Shown here: one piece after another, positions 27,316-39,264 of the stretch
Numbering within the stretch: position 1 is the first letter of the stretch
Layout: every line of letters begins with the position of its first letter
Assembly (NCBI RefSeq): GCF_028583425.1
Contig: NC_072802.1
Span: 13,215,926 to 13,279,925, forward strand
Direction: 5' to 3'
DNA from: Eublepharis macularius
Taxonomy: Eukaryota; Chordata; Lepidosauria; Squamata; Eublepharidae
Length of the DNA: 64,000 nucleotides
The notes under the pieces: generated by a model
Database searches by the model: none
The model's input: only the letters and a program-made list of their open reading frames with translations
Told to the model about the DNA's origin: nothing
Made by a program: the position numbers and the translations under genes

Positions 27316-28817
27316 GCGCCCAGCGCGCCGGGGCCCCGCAGGAACGGGTGGCGCGGCGAGGCTGACCCCCGGGCAGGGCAACGAGGGGATCGCAGCCTCC
27401 ACTGGACTCCCCGGGAAGGCGACCCGGCACGGCGGACCCCGTCGCGTGTTGGGCATGCTTTTGTTGCGCCGGAGTCGCCGCTTCTCGCAGCCGAGTCTAA
27501 AGCTCCTGCCCGGTCACGGCGTTTCCCCAGCGGCCGTCCAGTTTTCTCTTTTGTCCCTCCTGCAGGGCAGCGAGATTTGTTTTTAAAATTGCTTTCCCAA
27601 TGACCTTCGGCTGCAAACGCAGAAACGCTTCAAGCCCAGAAAGTTGGTCCCCTGGAGGGAGCGGGACGGGCCGGGCCTTGCCCGCAGAGCACGGGCGCTC
27701 GGCTGCAGCCACCGAGACAAAAGGAGCAGCGCACGTGGCGGCCCCCGGGCAGGCCGGGCCTGAGAACCCAGCGAATCCAGAATCCAGCTTTCTGCCCCTT
27801 CCCAGAAAGCAAACCTCGATCTTGCTTTTTCTTTCCTAAACCATAAACCGGTCTGCGATACTTGGGACTTCCCTTAACCTGATAGAGCATTTCATCCCCT
27901 TTTTAAGGCGAACTGGTTCCGGAGATAGAAACAAACCCAAAGGCAGTGTTTGCTGCAAGAACCAACCACCAACCGGTAGGTCCCAAGCGGTTCTGGAGTT
28001 GCTGCCCATCGAGTTTCAGAACTGCAGTCAGGGAAAGGAAGATGCAGGGGAGAAGGCAATGAGCCCACCGGCCCTGGATGTTGGGACCCCAGTGACAGCA
28101 GAGCAGAGAAGGACGCTGTTCACAGAACTCGGCTCTCTTCTCCAGGAACCTCCCTTGCTCTCCTCCAGGGCCAGCTGAGTTAACATCCCCAGAAGAGCCC
28201 TGCAGGAGCCCATGCAAGGCCAGTCAGATGTGAATTTATACAGCAAAATGTTATTTACACCAGCAGCCTGAAAGAAGTAAATCCATTAAATGCCACAATT
28301 TCTTAGGATCAAACAAAATGCACCACTGGTAGATCTGTGAATGGGATCTTTCTGGTAGTTTTTAGAAGGTACATAGCTGTGGGGTAGGGGTCCAATTCAA
28401 ATGGGGTTTTAAACCTGCCTCACAGGTGGTTTTGCCAAACAAAATGGCTGGTTCCTCTGTGCTGTTGCGTAGATTTGCTTGAGGCGGGAACAGAAAGTGT
28501 TCCCAGATAAGAAAAATAAGGGGGTCAAGAAAGGGTTTAACAGCTTACTAGGCTAATTAAGAGGTGGGTTAGTGGATCAGCAAATGGCATCAAGTGGCAT
28601 TTAACCCTCAGATGCTGAAAATACTTGGCTTGTCTAACAGCCACCAAATCTGAACTACAGGAGATGCCACCCACACAGCTGCTCACATTCACACGTACCA
28701 GTGGGGGGAAAGGAGGCTCCAGAAGTGCTTCTGCCATGCAGTCCTGAACACTTTGTTACATAGTGTTTGTGTGACTTGAAAGTCTTCCAAAGGGCTAACA
28801 GAAACTAGCAAAATAAA
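27316..28817 (+). other. KCNE5: probable KCNE5 3'UTR
   Basis: Non-coding sequence, GC-rich at first and then ordinary. Candidate polyadenylation signals are ATTAAA at 28285-28290 and AATAAA at 28812-28817. No repeat is recognised inside it. The transcript end is inferred only from these signals. Confidence 0.4.
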
Positions 28818-31147
28818 CATTAAATCCAGATTAGCAGCAGTAAAATCGAATGGACAGCTTTGAAGACGTAAAACAGAGACATGGAGCAAAAACTGTGGCA
28901 AAATAACAATGGAAAGAGAGCAGAGGCAAGAGGTGGCAAACAAGAAAGACAGCCAGGACCACCATTAAGCCCTTTAAAGCGTTGATGAATCTAGGCTTAA
29001 ATGCTAAATGCAAGGCTCTGTTCAAAAGACCTGCTGCTCACACTGCAGCCTCACTAAGCGCAAACACCCCTGCCAAATGTTCGCACTTTGAGAGAAAAAG
29101 CTTCCATCCCTAGGTTTTGAATATATGTATCTCACAATATTAATTCAAGCAAAAGTCAGTAAGAGAAAACTGAGCAACTGTATAATCAAGTCTGTAACTC
29201 TTCCACTACCTCTAAAATTATTTTTTTTCACCTATCAGTTTTCTTCCTTTGTATGCAGGAAGTTACAATCCAAATTGTGGTGGCCTAGCCCAGGTTAAAC
29301 CTTTCCTTTTAACTATAAGAGACAGGGACTCAGGACTGCCTGGAACAGCTTCAGTGGCAGGTTGGAGCTACCCCTCAATAGGGCCAAGCCCCAGACACTG
29401 ACCTGGGAGTGCAGCGTGTTGCAGGTTATATAGGGTACGGTACTCTTGGTGGAACAGAGGAAAGAGCACACTGCTTGGGCAGGTGGAATTTAACAGAAAT
29501 GCCAGTGACCAGATCATGGTTCTTGGGGACTTCTCTTGCTCACCCTTCTGGATTTCATCCGTGTGGAAATGAAGATGGATCAACTTGCATAATTTTTGCC
29601 TGGTTGAAGTCCTGATTTGATGAGCTCAGCAAACTGGGCAAGCTGTGAGGGTTGAGTGCATGCCATTTTCTCCTTTTAAGTGATTGGATGGTTTTAATGG
29701 AATTGCATTGTATTTCTATGTGTGAGGTATGTGGGTGCATAGAGGGTGAAAGGAGAGAATAAACTGAAAGAACACAGTTGTGCCTCACACTTCTTTCCCT
29801 CAGTTCAAACATCAAGACCAAATGTCAGTGTGTTTGTGACAGGAATGCTCCAGGTGAGATGCTAGGCTTATGCACCTTCTCCCTCCCTTTTTTCTTCACA
29901 TAAAGATTAAAGAGAGAAACTGGCCCATCAAGCAGGTGTGGGGAAAATAGAACAAGATGCCCAGGGCGTATGGCAGGCCAGGCTGGTGGGGAGGGGGCCA
30001 GGGAGAGGGATCTCTGGGGGCCAGTGGTTGCCAGTAGCTCTGAATGGAAGTCTAACTAGGATTCTTAATCAGGATTGGCTAATAATAGTATCTAGGGGAA
30101 AAATGAGCCTTAGTTGGCAAAGGCACCTGCAGCATTAGGATGTCACAACTAATTGGAAGAAGAAGGTGGACAATGGTAAGGGGAATCCAGAGCATTCTTT
30201 TATTCTCCTTCTGGCCAGCTTAGCAGCAGCTGATGCATCTGGCTAGTATAAAGCACTTTGGAAAATAAACACAATCAGTGAGAACAAAAGAGTGCTGGGC
30301 TATGTTTGGAGGCAACCCAGTTTTGTTTGGAACAGCCTAGCAATTTCTGGCCATGGGAACAAAGAGAACATGGCTGTGCAGATAAGAGCAATAGCTAGCC
30401 TGTGTGAGTCACAGACATCTGTGGCAACAGAAGCAGACATTGTATGGAGGGGTTGTCAAATGCAGGGACCTTCTGTAGGTGCATACAAACACACATCTTT
30501 ACTGTGCAAGGACTTTCCAGGTGTAACCGTTTCCATACACATACTACTATCAACATACACTGATATGCAGTCCTAAGCTCAGAGTGTTGTCAAAGGGAGC
30601 ACAGGAAAAGCGAGCAACATCCACCGGCAACCTAAGATGATTCCATCAGCCCAAGAAAAATGTCTTCCCCACTACCAACAGTGTAAGATACGTGGCAATT
30701 CTTCAGAAAAGGCTTTCCAGCACTAGCACAGTTCATACAAGACACTGCTCTGCCTCATTAGTCCCCCCAACTTCAGCTGCTCATGTTCACGAGTTAATAA
30801 ATTGCACCCCATGTGCCTGGCAAAAGCCCCCAGGGGAGACTGTTGACTTAAGAGGTCTGCCTTTCTACTTTTCACTATTCTTCCTACTGCTGCTGCAGCT
30901 TCTGAAGGTGGACAGGAAGGAGATCTAAGTAGTCTGCACCAGAGAGCTTTTGAGCAGGCTGCATGCCACATTTCAACGCTGTTTTCTTCCTCCAATGTTA
31001 ACTGCCACTGGAGGAAACCAATCTGTTAAAAATGCTATAGTCTCATGACAGGGAGCAGCTTTGAGTATGGCACGTCCAAGTTTCTCTCCCGAGAAACAAA
31101 AGAAGTGAATTTCTGCTGCAGCTGAGATACCGCAGGAGACCGCTCCA
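28818..31147. other. intergenic between KCNE5 and NXT2, nothing recognised
   Basis: About 2.3 kb with no exon, RNA or clear repeat recognised on either strand. The two genes converge here, so any long 3'UTRs would extend into it. Confidence 0.5.
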
Positions 31148-31320
31148 GGGCCGTTTCCAGATGGCTTACCTGCACCCGGAACATTGCGCCACATTGCAAG
31201 GAAAACGCGAAATATCGCGTTTTCTCGCGCAAAACTCGCACGAGAAAACGCGATATTTTGCGTTTTCCCTGCAACATGGCGCAATGTTCCGGGTGCAGGT
31301 AAGCCATCTGGAAACGGCCC
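31148..31320. mobile_element. near-perfect foldback (hairpin) MITE
   Basis: 173 bp that folds on itself. The left arm starts GGGCCGTTTCCAGATGG and the right arm ends CCATCTGGAAACGGCCC. The arms of about 80 bp are almost identical, including CTGCACCCGGAACATTGCGC and AAAACGCGATATT-type words, around a short loop near 31230. Its CpG-rich, AT-alternating core differs from the flanks. No clear target-site duplication was found. Confidence 0.85.
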
Positions 31321-32228
31321 ATGGCTTTTCCTGCACCATTATTGTATGTGCAGGTGGCTCCAGAATTCCAGCCCTTTCAGTGCAGTAACAAGGAATTTAT
31401 TACCAAAAGTGAATCCAAACCTACAAAGCTTCAAAGGACAGTTTCCCAGGCTGTTTCCTTTTCTTATAACAAAGTGGCAAGAAGAGCTGCCCAAGAACAT
31501 GTACATCTGGAATCATTTCAGCAAGTACTGCCAAGGCATGTCGAGTTTCAGCCAGAAAAAGCTGCTGCCTCGGCATGGAAGTAAAACAATAGTCCATCAG
31601 CGTGTAACTGTACATACTGTGACTTGCAAGGTAACGCGGGGATCATTCTACCAGCTCAATCTTAGTCCTCTCACCATGGTGAGAAATACATGCTCACTCG
31701 CTTACGCCTTTATTTCACTTGTTACGAGGAAGCAGATGGTCAGCCTCGAGGGCAAACTGAAGACAGTGGTCAAGAACTACACACACGCCTTTTCTGCTAC
31801 AGCTCCAGACATTTTTTAATTTCTCACAGAAATACAACTTGGGAGCAATGGTGCTTAGCACTGAATGAGTTTGTACAAAGACTTGTAGGCTAGGCAGTGT
31901 CCAACTGTGGAAATGCTGCTGAAAGAGTCTTCTGCTGCTCCTAAAGAGATCTCTAGAATGACTTGTGCCACAGAAACAAACCAGCAACACAAACACCAAG
32001 AACACAGGCTTTTCTTGGTGCAACTTAACAATATCTTGAAGGCATAGAAGTTCTTCCATTTTAAACAAGGTTTAAAATAATTTTATTTTATCGTGAAACC
32101 AGTAATTCCTGACAGCTTCCAAAGGAACAAAGGAGGTGGGGGGAGAAATTTCCTGTATCCAGACTTTGACCATTCCAAAAATGGAGTCTGTTGTCCAAAG
32201 GCCAAAAGCACCCACTTCTTGTGGCACA
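31321..32228 (-). other. NXT2: NXT2 3'UTR and downstream flank
   Basis: Downstream of the NXT2 stop on the - strand. The first AATAAA is at 32087-32082, about 140 bases after the stop; further ones occur near 31710 and 31395. No other coding sequence recognised. Confidence 0.5.
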
Positions 32229-32407
32229 CTAACTTGGCCAGTCTTGAAAGCGGAAGCAGTCGCTCGCAATCCTCCACACGGTATTATTGTTTGTGGTTTG
32301 TGCTGTTAGCAAGAAGCTTTGGTTGAAGTATCGCTGTTTGCTCCCATCAAATTTTACTGTCCCGCATGTCACAACAAGAACGGTTGTCTGGTTCAGAGTC
32401 GCTTGCT
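32229..32407 (-). CDS. NXT2: NXT2 terminal coding exon (exon 4)
   Basis: NXT2 (NTF2-related export protein 2, p15-2) pairs with NXF-family receptors such as NXF1 to carry mRNA through the nuclear pore. This exon encodes the C-terminal half of the NTF2-like fold: (E)[17 protein letters not shown], then [19 protein letters not shown], then [20 protein letters not shown] and TAG. It starts at 32407 after TTTGAAG, completing a Glu codon split with exon 3. The sequence is close to human NXT2 ([17 protein letters not shown]). The frame upstream of the acceptor is open but is intron. The four exons together give 141 residues, against 142 for the human form I recall. Confidence 0.95.
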
Positions 32408-32769
32408 CTTCAAAGAGACGGAGAAGACAATTAGGGGTGTGCAGCAAAAAAATTTTCAGTTTTCCCGTTTCGTAATTTACAAAGCGGGAAAGAGTCGGAA
32501 ATAAGCAATTTCTGAAGTGGCAAGCCGCTTCGGAAATAGATTCTTGGCTCACTTCGAAATGCCCCGAAAAGATTTGGAGCACATTGAAGCTTCCCCGTAC
32601 CCGTCCTGCAGCTTCCTCTTAACTGATGGGGGGGGGGGAATTCCCTGTCTCCCCTGCATGGGGTCAGTGAGTGGGGTGGCCAGTTTAAACTAGCCCCCCG
32701 CCGCTTCCACCTCTTCACCTGATACTAGGGAGGCGGGGAATCTCCATCTCCCCGGCATCGGGTCAGCAG

Positions 32770-33450
32770 CCCGCCTCCCCGCCGCACCACCCTGCTGCTG
32801 CCTTCACCCACTGCTGACGGGGCCCGGGAACTGACGGGGCCCGGGGCCCGCAAGGCGCGGGTTGAAGCCCGCCTCCCCCTTCACTCACTGCTGACAGGGC
32901 CCCCAACAGCACCGGGTGAACGAGGCGCCTGGTGGCAAGGTTCAGGCTGAAGCCCGCCTCCCCACTGCCCCCTTCACCCGGTGCTGCAGGGGCCAGGGAA
33001 CTCCCTGGCCCCGTCAGCACCAGGTGAATGAGGCACCTGGGGACAAGGCGCAGGCTGAAGCCTGCCTCCCTGCCGCCCTCTTCATCCACTGCTGACGAGA
33101 CCAGGGAACTCCCTGGCCCCAACAGCAGTGGGTGAACAAGGTGCCCAGTGGAGAGGAGCGGGCTGAAGCTCACCTCCCGCCACCCCTTCACCCACTGCTT
33201 ACAGGGCAAGGGAACTCCCTGGACCTGACAACAGCGGGCGAACAAGGTGCCCGGTGGCGAGGCGTGGGCTGAAGTCCGCCTCCCCCTTCACTCGGTGCTG
33301 CCGGGGCCAGGGAACTCCCTGGACCCAACCACAGCGGGTGAACAAGGTGCCTGCCGCTGCCCTCACCCACTGCTGATGGAGCCAGGGAACTCCCTGGCCC
33401 CGACAGCACAGGGTGAAGGAGGCGCCTGGCAGCAGGGCGCATGCTGAAGC
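32770..33450. repeat. GC-rich minisatellite in NXT2 intron 3
   Basis: Degenerate tandem array with an irregular period of about 75-110 bp. The landmark GGGAACTCCCTGG recurs near 32996, 33104, 33209, 33310 and 33386, alternating with CACCCACTGCTGA and GGCTGAAGCCCGCCTCCC-like words. A related unit near 32828 has GGGAACTGACGGGGCC. At least six units. Confidence 0.85.
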
Positions 33451-33454
33451 GCAG

Positions 33455-33630
33455 CAGGAAAAGAGGAAGGCCTAAAACGAGATGGTCTGAGTCAAGGAAA
33501 GAAGCCACGTCCTCCAGCATGCAGGATCTTTGCAAGTCTGTTAATGATGGGACGTTTTTGGAAGTCTCCATTCATGGGGCTGCTGTGGGTCGGAGGTGAC
33601 TTGACAGCACATGACAAACACTTAACACAT
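33455..33630 (+). repeat. unclassified dispersed repeat with RT-element-like tail
   Basis: Words GGCCTAAAACGAGATGG and GGTCGGAGGTGACTTGACAG followed by CACATGACAAACAC resemble a tail I recall as common in reptile genomes, possibly a LINE 3' end. Class not resolved. Confidence 0.35.
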
Positions 33631-33659
33631 AATCCAGTGGGGACACAAAAGGGCATACA

Positions 33660-33830
33660 TAATTCTCTTCTATTTTATCCCCCCAGTCATCCTGAGAGGT
33701 AGGTTAGGCTGAGAGTAAGTGACTGGCCAAAGGTTACCCAGCAAGCTTCCATGGCAGAGTGGGAATTTGAACGTGGGTCTCCCAGATCCTAGTCCAGCAC
33801 TCTAACCATTACACCACGCCGACTTTCAAA
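33660..33830 (-). repeat. tRNA-derived SINE
   Basis: On the - strand it reads a tRNA-like head from GGTGTAATGGTTAGAGTGCT, a B-box-like region around GTTCAAATTCCC, then a body with CTGGGTAACCTTTGG and a CTCTCAGGATGACTGG-like stretch. Nearly full length but diverged. Confidence 0.65.
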
Positions 33831-34107
33831 TATATTGAATAACTTCCTTACACAAGTTAATCAAGATAGTCACCCACAGGTTACTCTATTTAGGGTATGT
33901 CCACACCAGCATCCTAATTTTGCAATTCTTGGCCTTTTTTTCTGTCCTGCATCTTAGAATGCAGCACAGATACCAATCTTTCATGGAGCAGGCTGTCACC
34001 CTGCCTCAAGTGAGTATGAAGATGTGGCTTCTCATGCTATTACGAGCGAGGCTCTTTGAGGGGCATAGGGGAAGAAGGTATTCCTTGCTTTCCTTAATAC
34101 AGCCATC

Positions 34108-34368
34108 CAGGGCTTTTTTTCTGGGAAAAGAGGTGGTGGAACTCAGTGGGTTGCCCTCGGAGAAAATGGTCACATGGCTGGTGGCCCCTCCCCCTGATCT
34201 CTAGACAGAGGGGAGTTGAGATTGCCCTCTGCGCTGCTGAGCGGCTCAGAGGGCAATCTAAACTCCCCCCTGTCTGGAGATCAAGGGGCGGGGCCACCAG
34301 CCATGTGACCATTTTCAAGAGGTTCCGGAACTCTGTTCCCCCCGCGTTCCCCCTGAAAAAAAGCCCTG
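34108..34368. mobile_element. hAT-type foldback MITE, copy 1
   Basis: 261 bp starting CAGGGCTTTTTTTCTG and ending GAAAAAAAGCCCTG, so it has CAGGG/CCCTG termini typical of hAT. The interior folds back (GGGAGTTGAGATTGCCCTCT against its complement). Flanks CAGCCATC and CAGGCATT agree at 6 of 8 positions, consistent with a decayed 8-bp target duplication. Same family as 44655 and 62677. Confidence 0.85.
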
Positions 34369-35164
34369 CAGGCATTATATATAAACTCTCTTCCATACAA
34401 AAATTGCCAGAGCAGCTGACAAAAAATTCCAAATCCTACAAAATTTAAAGCGACTGATAAAAATGAGATCATTCAGCAGCTTGAGAGCCTCCTATGGCTG
34501 TTCTGAGCACCATTCCCCAATGTGACATATGCCTGTTATTTCAGGCAAGTCCATTGACCAGTAGGGCTTGTGGTTGATGGGTGGTTCCCACCTTCAAACA
34601 GCCACTACGAAAGGAATGGAGGACCTGTGAGCCTCCCTGAGATGCAGGCTTCGTGCCAGAAAGGAAAGTAAATGTGGTTCTTTTGATCGACTACCATAAG
34701 CGCAAGAACATCACATCACTGAGGAATTTCAAACCTGAGGAAGAATTTTTTCTTTGAAATGAAGAGAATTACCAGATGCACATAGTTGTGTAATCTAATC
34801 AACATTTAATTGGTGCAGGTAAGTTACTGAATAATCTAATCAACATCTGGATGGTGTTAAAAAGTTGTTTGTATATAAGAAGGCTACTCATCCAAGTATT
34901 ATGGAGATGTGCTATTGTTCTGTCATATATATATGTTTTGCAGTTGGGTGTAATTGTTCTTGACGTTAGGTGATTTTCTGATGTATAGTTTACCTTTGAA
35001 TTAAATATAATTGTACACTAAGTGTTTCATCCTACATATCTTAGCAGACATCTCAAATAATAATTATTTATGGTTGACTATAAAAATCTACAATAGATTT
35101 ATTTGGAATCAAGCCAGCTTCTCGCATTTGTGGTCTGCAATACCAGAATGAGAAGGTGTCTCAC

Positions 35165-35309
35165 CATGAACCGGCTGGCAGTCAAACAAGGACACTTGAA
35201 ACTCGCTGGAAGGCAACATTTCAAAAAAGTCAGCAAGTGCTGCTTGCCCAGAGACGGCATTCCCATTCCACACCAACGTTGCTTTGTCCAGGTAGAGCCG
35301 GCTCAACAC
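35165..35309 (-). CDS. NXT2: NXT2 exon 3
   Basis: Follows the acceptor TCTTCTCTCAG and ends at CATG|GTGAGA. The translation [20 protein letters not shown], then [20 protein letters not shown], then LFDCQPVH plus one base is the core of the NTF2-like domain of NXT2; human has [20 protein letters not shown]. The 145-base length leaves phase 1, which exon 4 completes. No break is seen. The frame runs on into the intron after the donor, without similarity. Confidence 0.95.
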
Positions 35310-36705
35310 CTGAGAGAAGAGACAGAGCAGGAAACACCAGATTAACATAGATCTTTTGATGGCATGAAGATAATATTTTGATTATCTGATATTTTTGGTT
35401 CCAGAACAGAAAAATCTGCAGAGTCTCTATGTCTGGGGTGTGCTGGCAAACCAATGGGGAGCTAGGCACGTTGGGAGGCGGCTGAGCCCCAGCAGCACCG
35501 CCAGCGCCTCACCTCAGACCTTGCTGATGGTGGTCTGGGAGGCGAGGAGGGATACGAGCCAAACCCGTCAGCTTCACCTGTGCTAGCAGATCCAGTGGCA
35601 CCGCCAGTGATCCAGGGGACTGACTTGGTTGCTTAGGCACAGAAATTTTCTTGCACGTCAAGCTAAAGGGTCTGACGCATGACTGACTGGCATGCGTGCC
35701 AAACCATAAAACTTTATGGTTTTATTGTTGATTTCACATTACTTTAAGCTACCCTGAGGACCTGTTAGGTTTAAAATAGTGATACCTGAATACTTTAAAT
35801 ACATAATAATTGCTAAGAAGCAAACTCCCAAAAGGTACAAATGCAGTTTGCTGCCAGGTTCATATGTTGCCTTCACTCCTCCCACCAGCCTCTTCTAACA
35901 AACTTAACCATATACTTCTTGGCTTAATCAAACTCCAAATCACTGTGGAAGGTATACTATGAGGGACTGAGGTTCCAACCGAGCCCAGGAATCCTAACTT
36001 GTAGAACGGATATAAATCCCGGTGTGTTAAGGTGCCTTGCCTTTAGGCATCTCAGGAAAGGTTCAATCAAGCTCCTTGAACTACAGGAGGGAGGGGTACA
36101 TACAAGCACAGCAACCAACTGTGTTTGTGCCCAACTGGAGGTTAAGTGCAGCTTGTCATGATGTCCAGGAGCAGCCAAAAGCCTCATTGGAATAAATGGG
36201 TCTTAGAAATAACACATATAGGACCAGAATGAAATCGTTTTTACTTAAGTCTTTGTGACAGGCGCAGTTAATATCTCACTTTAAAAACCTTATACATTTC
36301 ATGTTCTATATTGGTAGTGACACAGGCAAAGGACACAAGAACAACCCATGTTACACTGCCTGGTTAACGGATCAGCTTAAGAAGCTAGTCATTTCATGCC
36401 TGGTGTTTGGATTTGATCCTGGAAACAATGAGCAGGATGTGCCTTTTGTCCAGCAGTACAATCTTATTCAGACTTACTCCAATCCAAGTCTAATGGGTTT
36501 AGACAGGAGTAATTCTATGCTGTTAAAGATATGCAAAAATGACCACACTTGTGTCTTCAGTGCTACCTGGAATGACCCTAAATTATATCGGTACAGACCT
36601 GAAAGGGAAAAAAGTGCCAGATAACAGACAGGCACTCTGAGAAGAGCAATGAATGCTTCTGCTCACACGCTAGCTATGCACAAGAACAACTGGGTAAATA
36701 CACAC
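35310..36705 (-). other. NXT2: NXT2 intron 2
   Basis: 1.4 kb without exons. About 36455-36545 contains TTACTCCAATCCAAGTCTAA and GACAGGAGTAATTCTATGC, a decayed copy of the palindromic repeat seen at 37434-37545 and 57940-57980. Nothing else recognised. Confidence 0.7.
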
Positions 36706-36792
36706 CCTCCGCCTTTTATCCATGGTTTCATAGTAAATGTTTGCAAATTCTTCAGCCGCTTTACAAGCTTGATCCACGTATGTTTTGAAGTC
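36706..36792 (-). CDS. NXT2: NXT2 exon 2
   Basis: An 87-base exon between the acceptor TTTTTTAG and the donor AGG|GTGTGT. It encodes [20 protein letters not shown] then YETMDKRRR, the first helices of the NTF2-like fold. Human NXT2 reads [26 protein letters not shown]. It is exactly 29 codons, in phase with exons 1 and 3. Confidence 0.95.
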
Positions 36793-37433
36793 CTAAAAAA
36801 GCAAAACATACACTGGATTATTGCCATAACAATGACAACCCAAAGAAAGCCGCTGGCAAGTTAACAGCCACATAAAGAGTCCTTCATGAGAACATGCACC
36901 TATGCAAGCAAGACGTACAAACAAAAAACTTCTCAAAGTTGTCACTGTTTAACATAGATTTTTTGTTTTTTAATCCTATTTTACTTTTAAAAGCAATTTT
37001 AATGTATTAGTAATAACAACCTTAAAATTATTATCGAAATACCTTTGCTCATATGCTGCCTTGAGCATTCTTGTGGAAAAGTGAGGTAATATACCCCCCA
37101 AATTAACTTTTAAACATTGAAATGAGTGAATAGTCATTCTATAACCTCTACTTACCAGCGACATTATTCTTTTCACAAGACTGAAGCCGCCTGTGACTAT
37201 ATGAACAGAAAACTACCACTTGCACCAAAAAAATCTCTGAACTTTGAGTAATAAGGGGGGGGGAGCCATCAAAAGCTACTTTTCAGAGGATGATTCTTCG
37301 GTTTCACTGATTTGTAATGACAATCCATTCAGTATATATGGTTAGACCACCCACCCTCAAAAAAGCTTCGAGGTCTCTTCATTTGAGAGCCCCTCCTAGC
37401 TACTTCCTTACTCTATCCTGCCCCTGGACACAT

Positions 37434-37545
37434 TAATTTATATAACTTACGGCGCAATCCTTAGCAGAGTTACATCCTTCTAAGACCACTGAACTCAAGA
37501 GGATTAGAAACGTGTAACTCTTCTTAGGATTGCACTGTTAGAATC
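37434..37545. repeat. small palindromic repeat (GCAATCCTA...TAGGATTGC)
   Basis: Starts GGCGCAATCCTTAGCAGAGT and ends with the near complement AACTCTTCTTAGGATTGCAC, so the ends form an inverted repeat. Partial copies lie at 36455-36545 and 57940-57980. Consistent with a MITE; class not resolved. Confidence 0.6.
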
Positions 37546-38019
37546 AGAAAGAGTAAGATTTTGAGCTTGTCTATAGTGACAAGAACGGTCCAACATATTC
37601 GCACAGACAAGAACAGTAAAAAAAAGTCATACTAAATTCAGATTTAAAAAAATATACAGAGAGAATGTCTGTTTTTGTCTGTTTATCAAATACAGTTTTT
37701 TTCCTATCACAGTCTCTATGATTGTGGCCTTCCTTTACACTTCTGCTAATGTTTATATTAACAGACTTTGCTATCTTCAAATACATTATAATACATGATT
37801 GTTTATTTATAAAACTGTTTTTCAATAGGTAAATTCATTTAATTACATTTAAATGCAGGACAAAATTCACTTTGCTTTCATGTTCAAAGTTCTATCAAGT
37901 GTCTCTCCAATGGAGTTTCACAGAAAAAAAATCCTTGTCATTCAAATAGAAATACACATTGAACACTATATTTTCTTTCCAGAATGGATATTTATAACAT
38001 TTTTATCTCTTCTTTCTTC

Positions 38020-38190
38020 AAAGTAGGTCAAGGGGTGAACATGGGCCCCATCCCACATTTCATCCACAGTCACCTTATGAAGCTGAGAGAAAACAACTTG
38101 CCCAAGGGCACCTTAATGGGCTTAATGGGTTAGCAGGGATTTGAACCCAGGTCTCCCCAGTTTAACCACTGCACCACGCTGTCCAAGACC
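38020..38190 (-). repeat. tRNA-derived SINE fragment
   Basis: Words GGGATTTGAACCCAGGTCTC and TTTAACCACTGCACCACG reverse to a tRNA-like head and B box; a body with AACTTGCCCAAGGGCACC lies to its left on the + strand. Confidence 0.6.
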
Positions 38191-38574
38191 AGAAGCACTG
38201 GGAAAATCAAAATCAAGCATGTACAATATATCACTGTTTCTTGCGGTGATGACCTAATCTAGGAGACCCTGGTATACTGGTTAATAAGTTGAGATTGGTT
38301 AGAGCAGAAATCCTTAATAAGCCATGAAGCTCAAATGGTGACCTTCAGGCAGTGTCACTCAGCCTCATGGGGTGGAGAAAATAAAATGTAGAGGAAAGAA
38401 ATATGTCAGCCTGCGTTCCTTAGAAGAGGAGTAGCATTAAAATGAAAGGTCACTGCAGCCAGCTTGATATGTCTACTTAAAAGTAAGTCATGTTGCAATT
38501 CTAGTCCAGAAGCCCTGGGACTGAAATGATCTAATCTAAGGTATGCAACAGTTAGGTCATGATATTCATATCTT

Positions 38575-38755
38575 ACATTTTTATGCCACGCTTCCACCAA
38601 GAGCTGAGGGGAGGGGCAGGGCTCTTCCCTCTTCCATTTTTATCCTTACAACAACCCCATGAGGTAGATTAGAGTGACTGTCCCACGGTCATTTAGTAAG
38701 ATACATGGCAGGGCGAGGATTTGACTTCAGGTCTCACCAATATTAGTTCAATTCT
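38575..38755 (-). repeat. tRNA-derived SINE fragment
   Basis: ATTTTTATCCTTACAACAAC, CCCATGAGGTAGATTAGAG and GGATTTGACTTCAGGTCTC form a diverged SINE body and B box. It abuts a TTTAGTCTGCC copy of the other repeat family at 38755. Confidence 0.55.
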
Positions 38756-39264
38756 CTATTTTTTTACTTACTTATTTAGTCTGCCTTTTTCAATGAAACT
38801 CAAGGTGGACTATACCTATGACATTGCCCTGTTATACCATGCACCCTACAACCATGCCATTTGTCCACTTCAGACGGGCACTCTCTTGCCAAGTGGCATT
38901 CTGGAATCCCCATCTGGGACTCATCCCTAGAAAAAGCAAGCCAGGTTTCTACCTCCTGTGAAGATAGGCCAAAACTTCAGAAATTCACTCTCCTTCCAGA
39001 CGGCAGGGTACTTAGACACTTCCCATAGGCCATACTTACAAAAATGATGTTATGAAGCCAACAATACCACGGCAATATGAATCTCCTAATGTCGGTCCCG
39101 TTATTTGTTTGTCCATATAACCATTTCCGTGGGTGATTATGAGAATAAAATAGGGAGGAGATAAATACAAAATTCTTTAGAGGGGACCCCCCCCCTTTTA
39201 AAATCCTGTCTTTTCTCCAAAGAGTTCACAGACCTCCCTTTCCCTTTTCACCCTCACTGCAACC

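Larger units (their letters stand above)
32408..35164 (-). other. NXT2: NXT2 intron 3, repeat-rich
   Basis: In order on the + strand it holds a diverged repeat fragment (about 32425-32600), a GC-rich minisatellite (32770-33450), an unclassified dispersed repeat (33455-33630), a SINE (33660-33830) and a hAT MITE (34108-34368). The rest (34369-35100) is AT-rich and featureless. Long antisense-looking frames at 32763-33571 are only the minisatellite read through. Confidence 0.8.

Noticed and set aside
26637-27456. Long antisense frames over KCNE5 (154 and 224 codons)
   Set aside because: They lie on the opposite strand of a CpG-rich coding exon, have Arg/Ala/Pro-biased composition and match no family; they are shadows of KCNE5.
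32763-33571. 160- and 127-codon frames on the - strand
   Set aside because: The repeated residues (GPGSSLAP and similar) are the minisatellite translated; no protein family.
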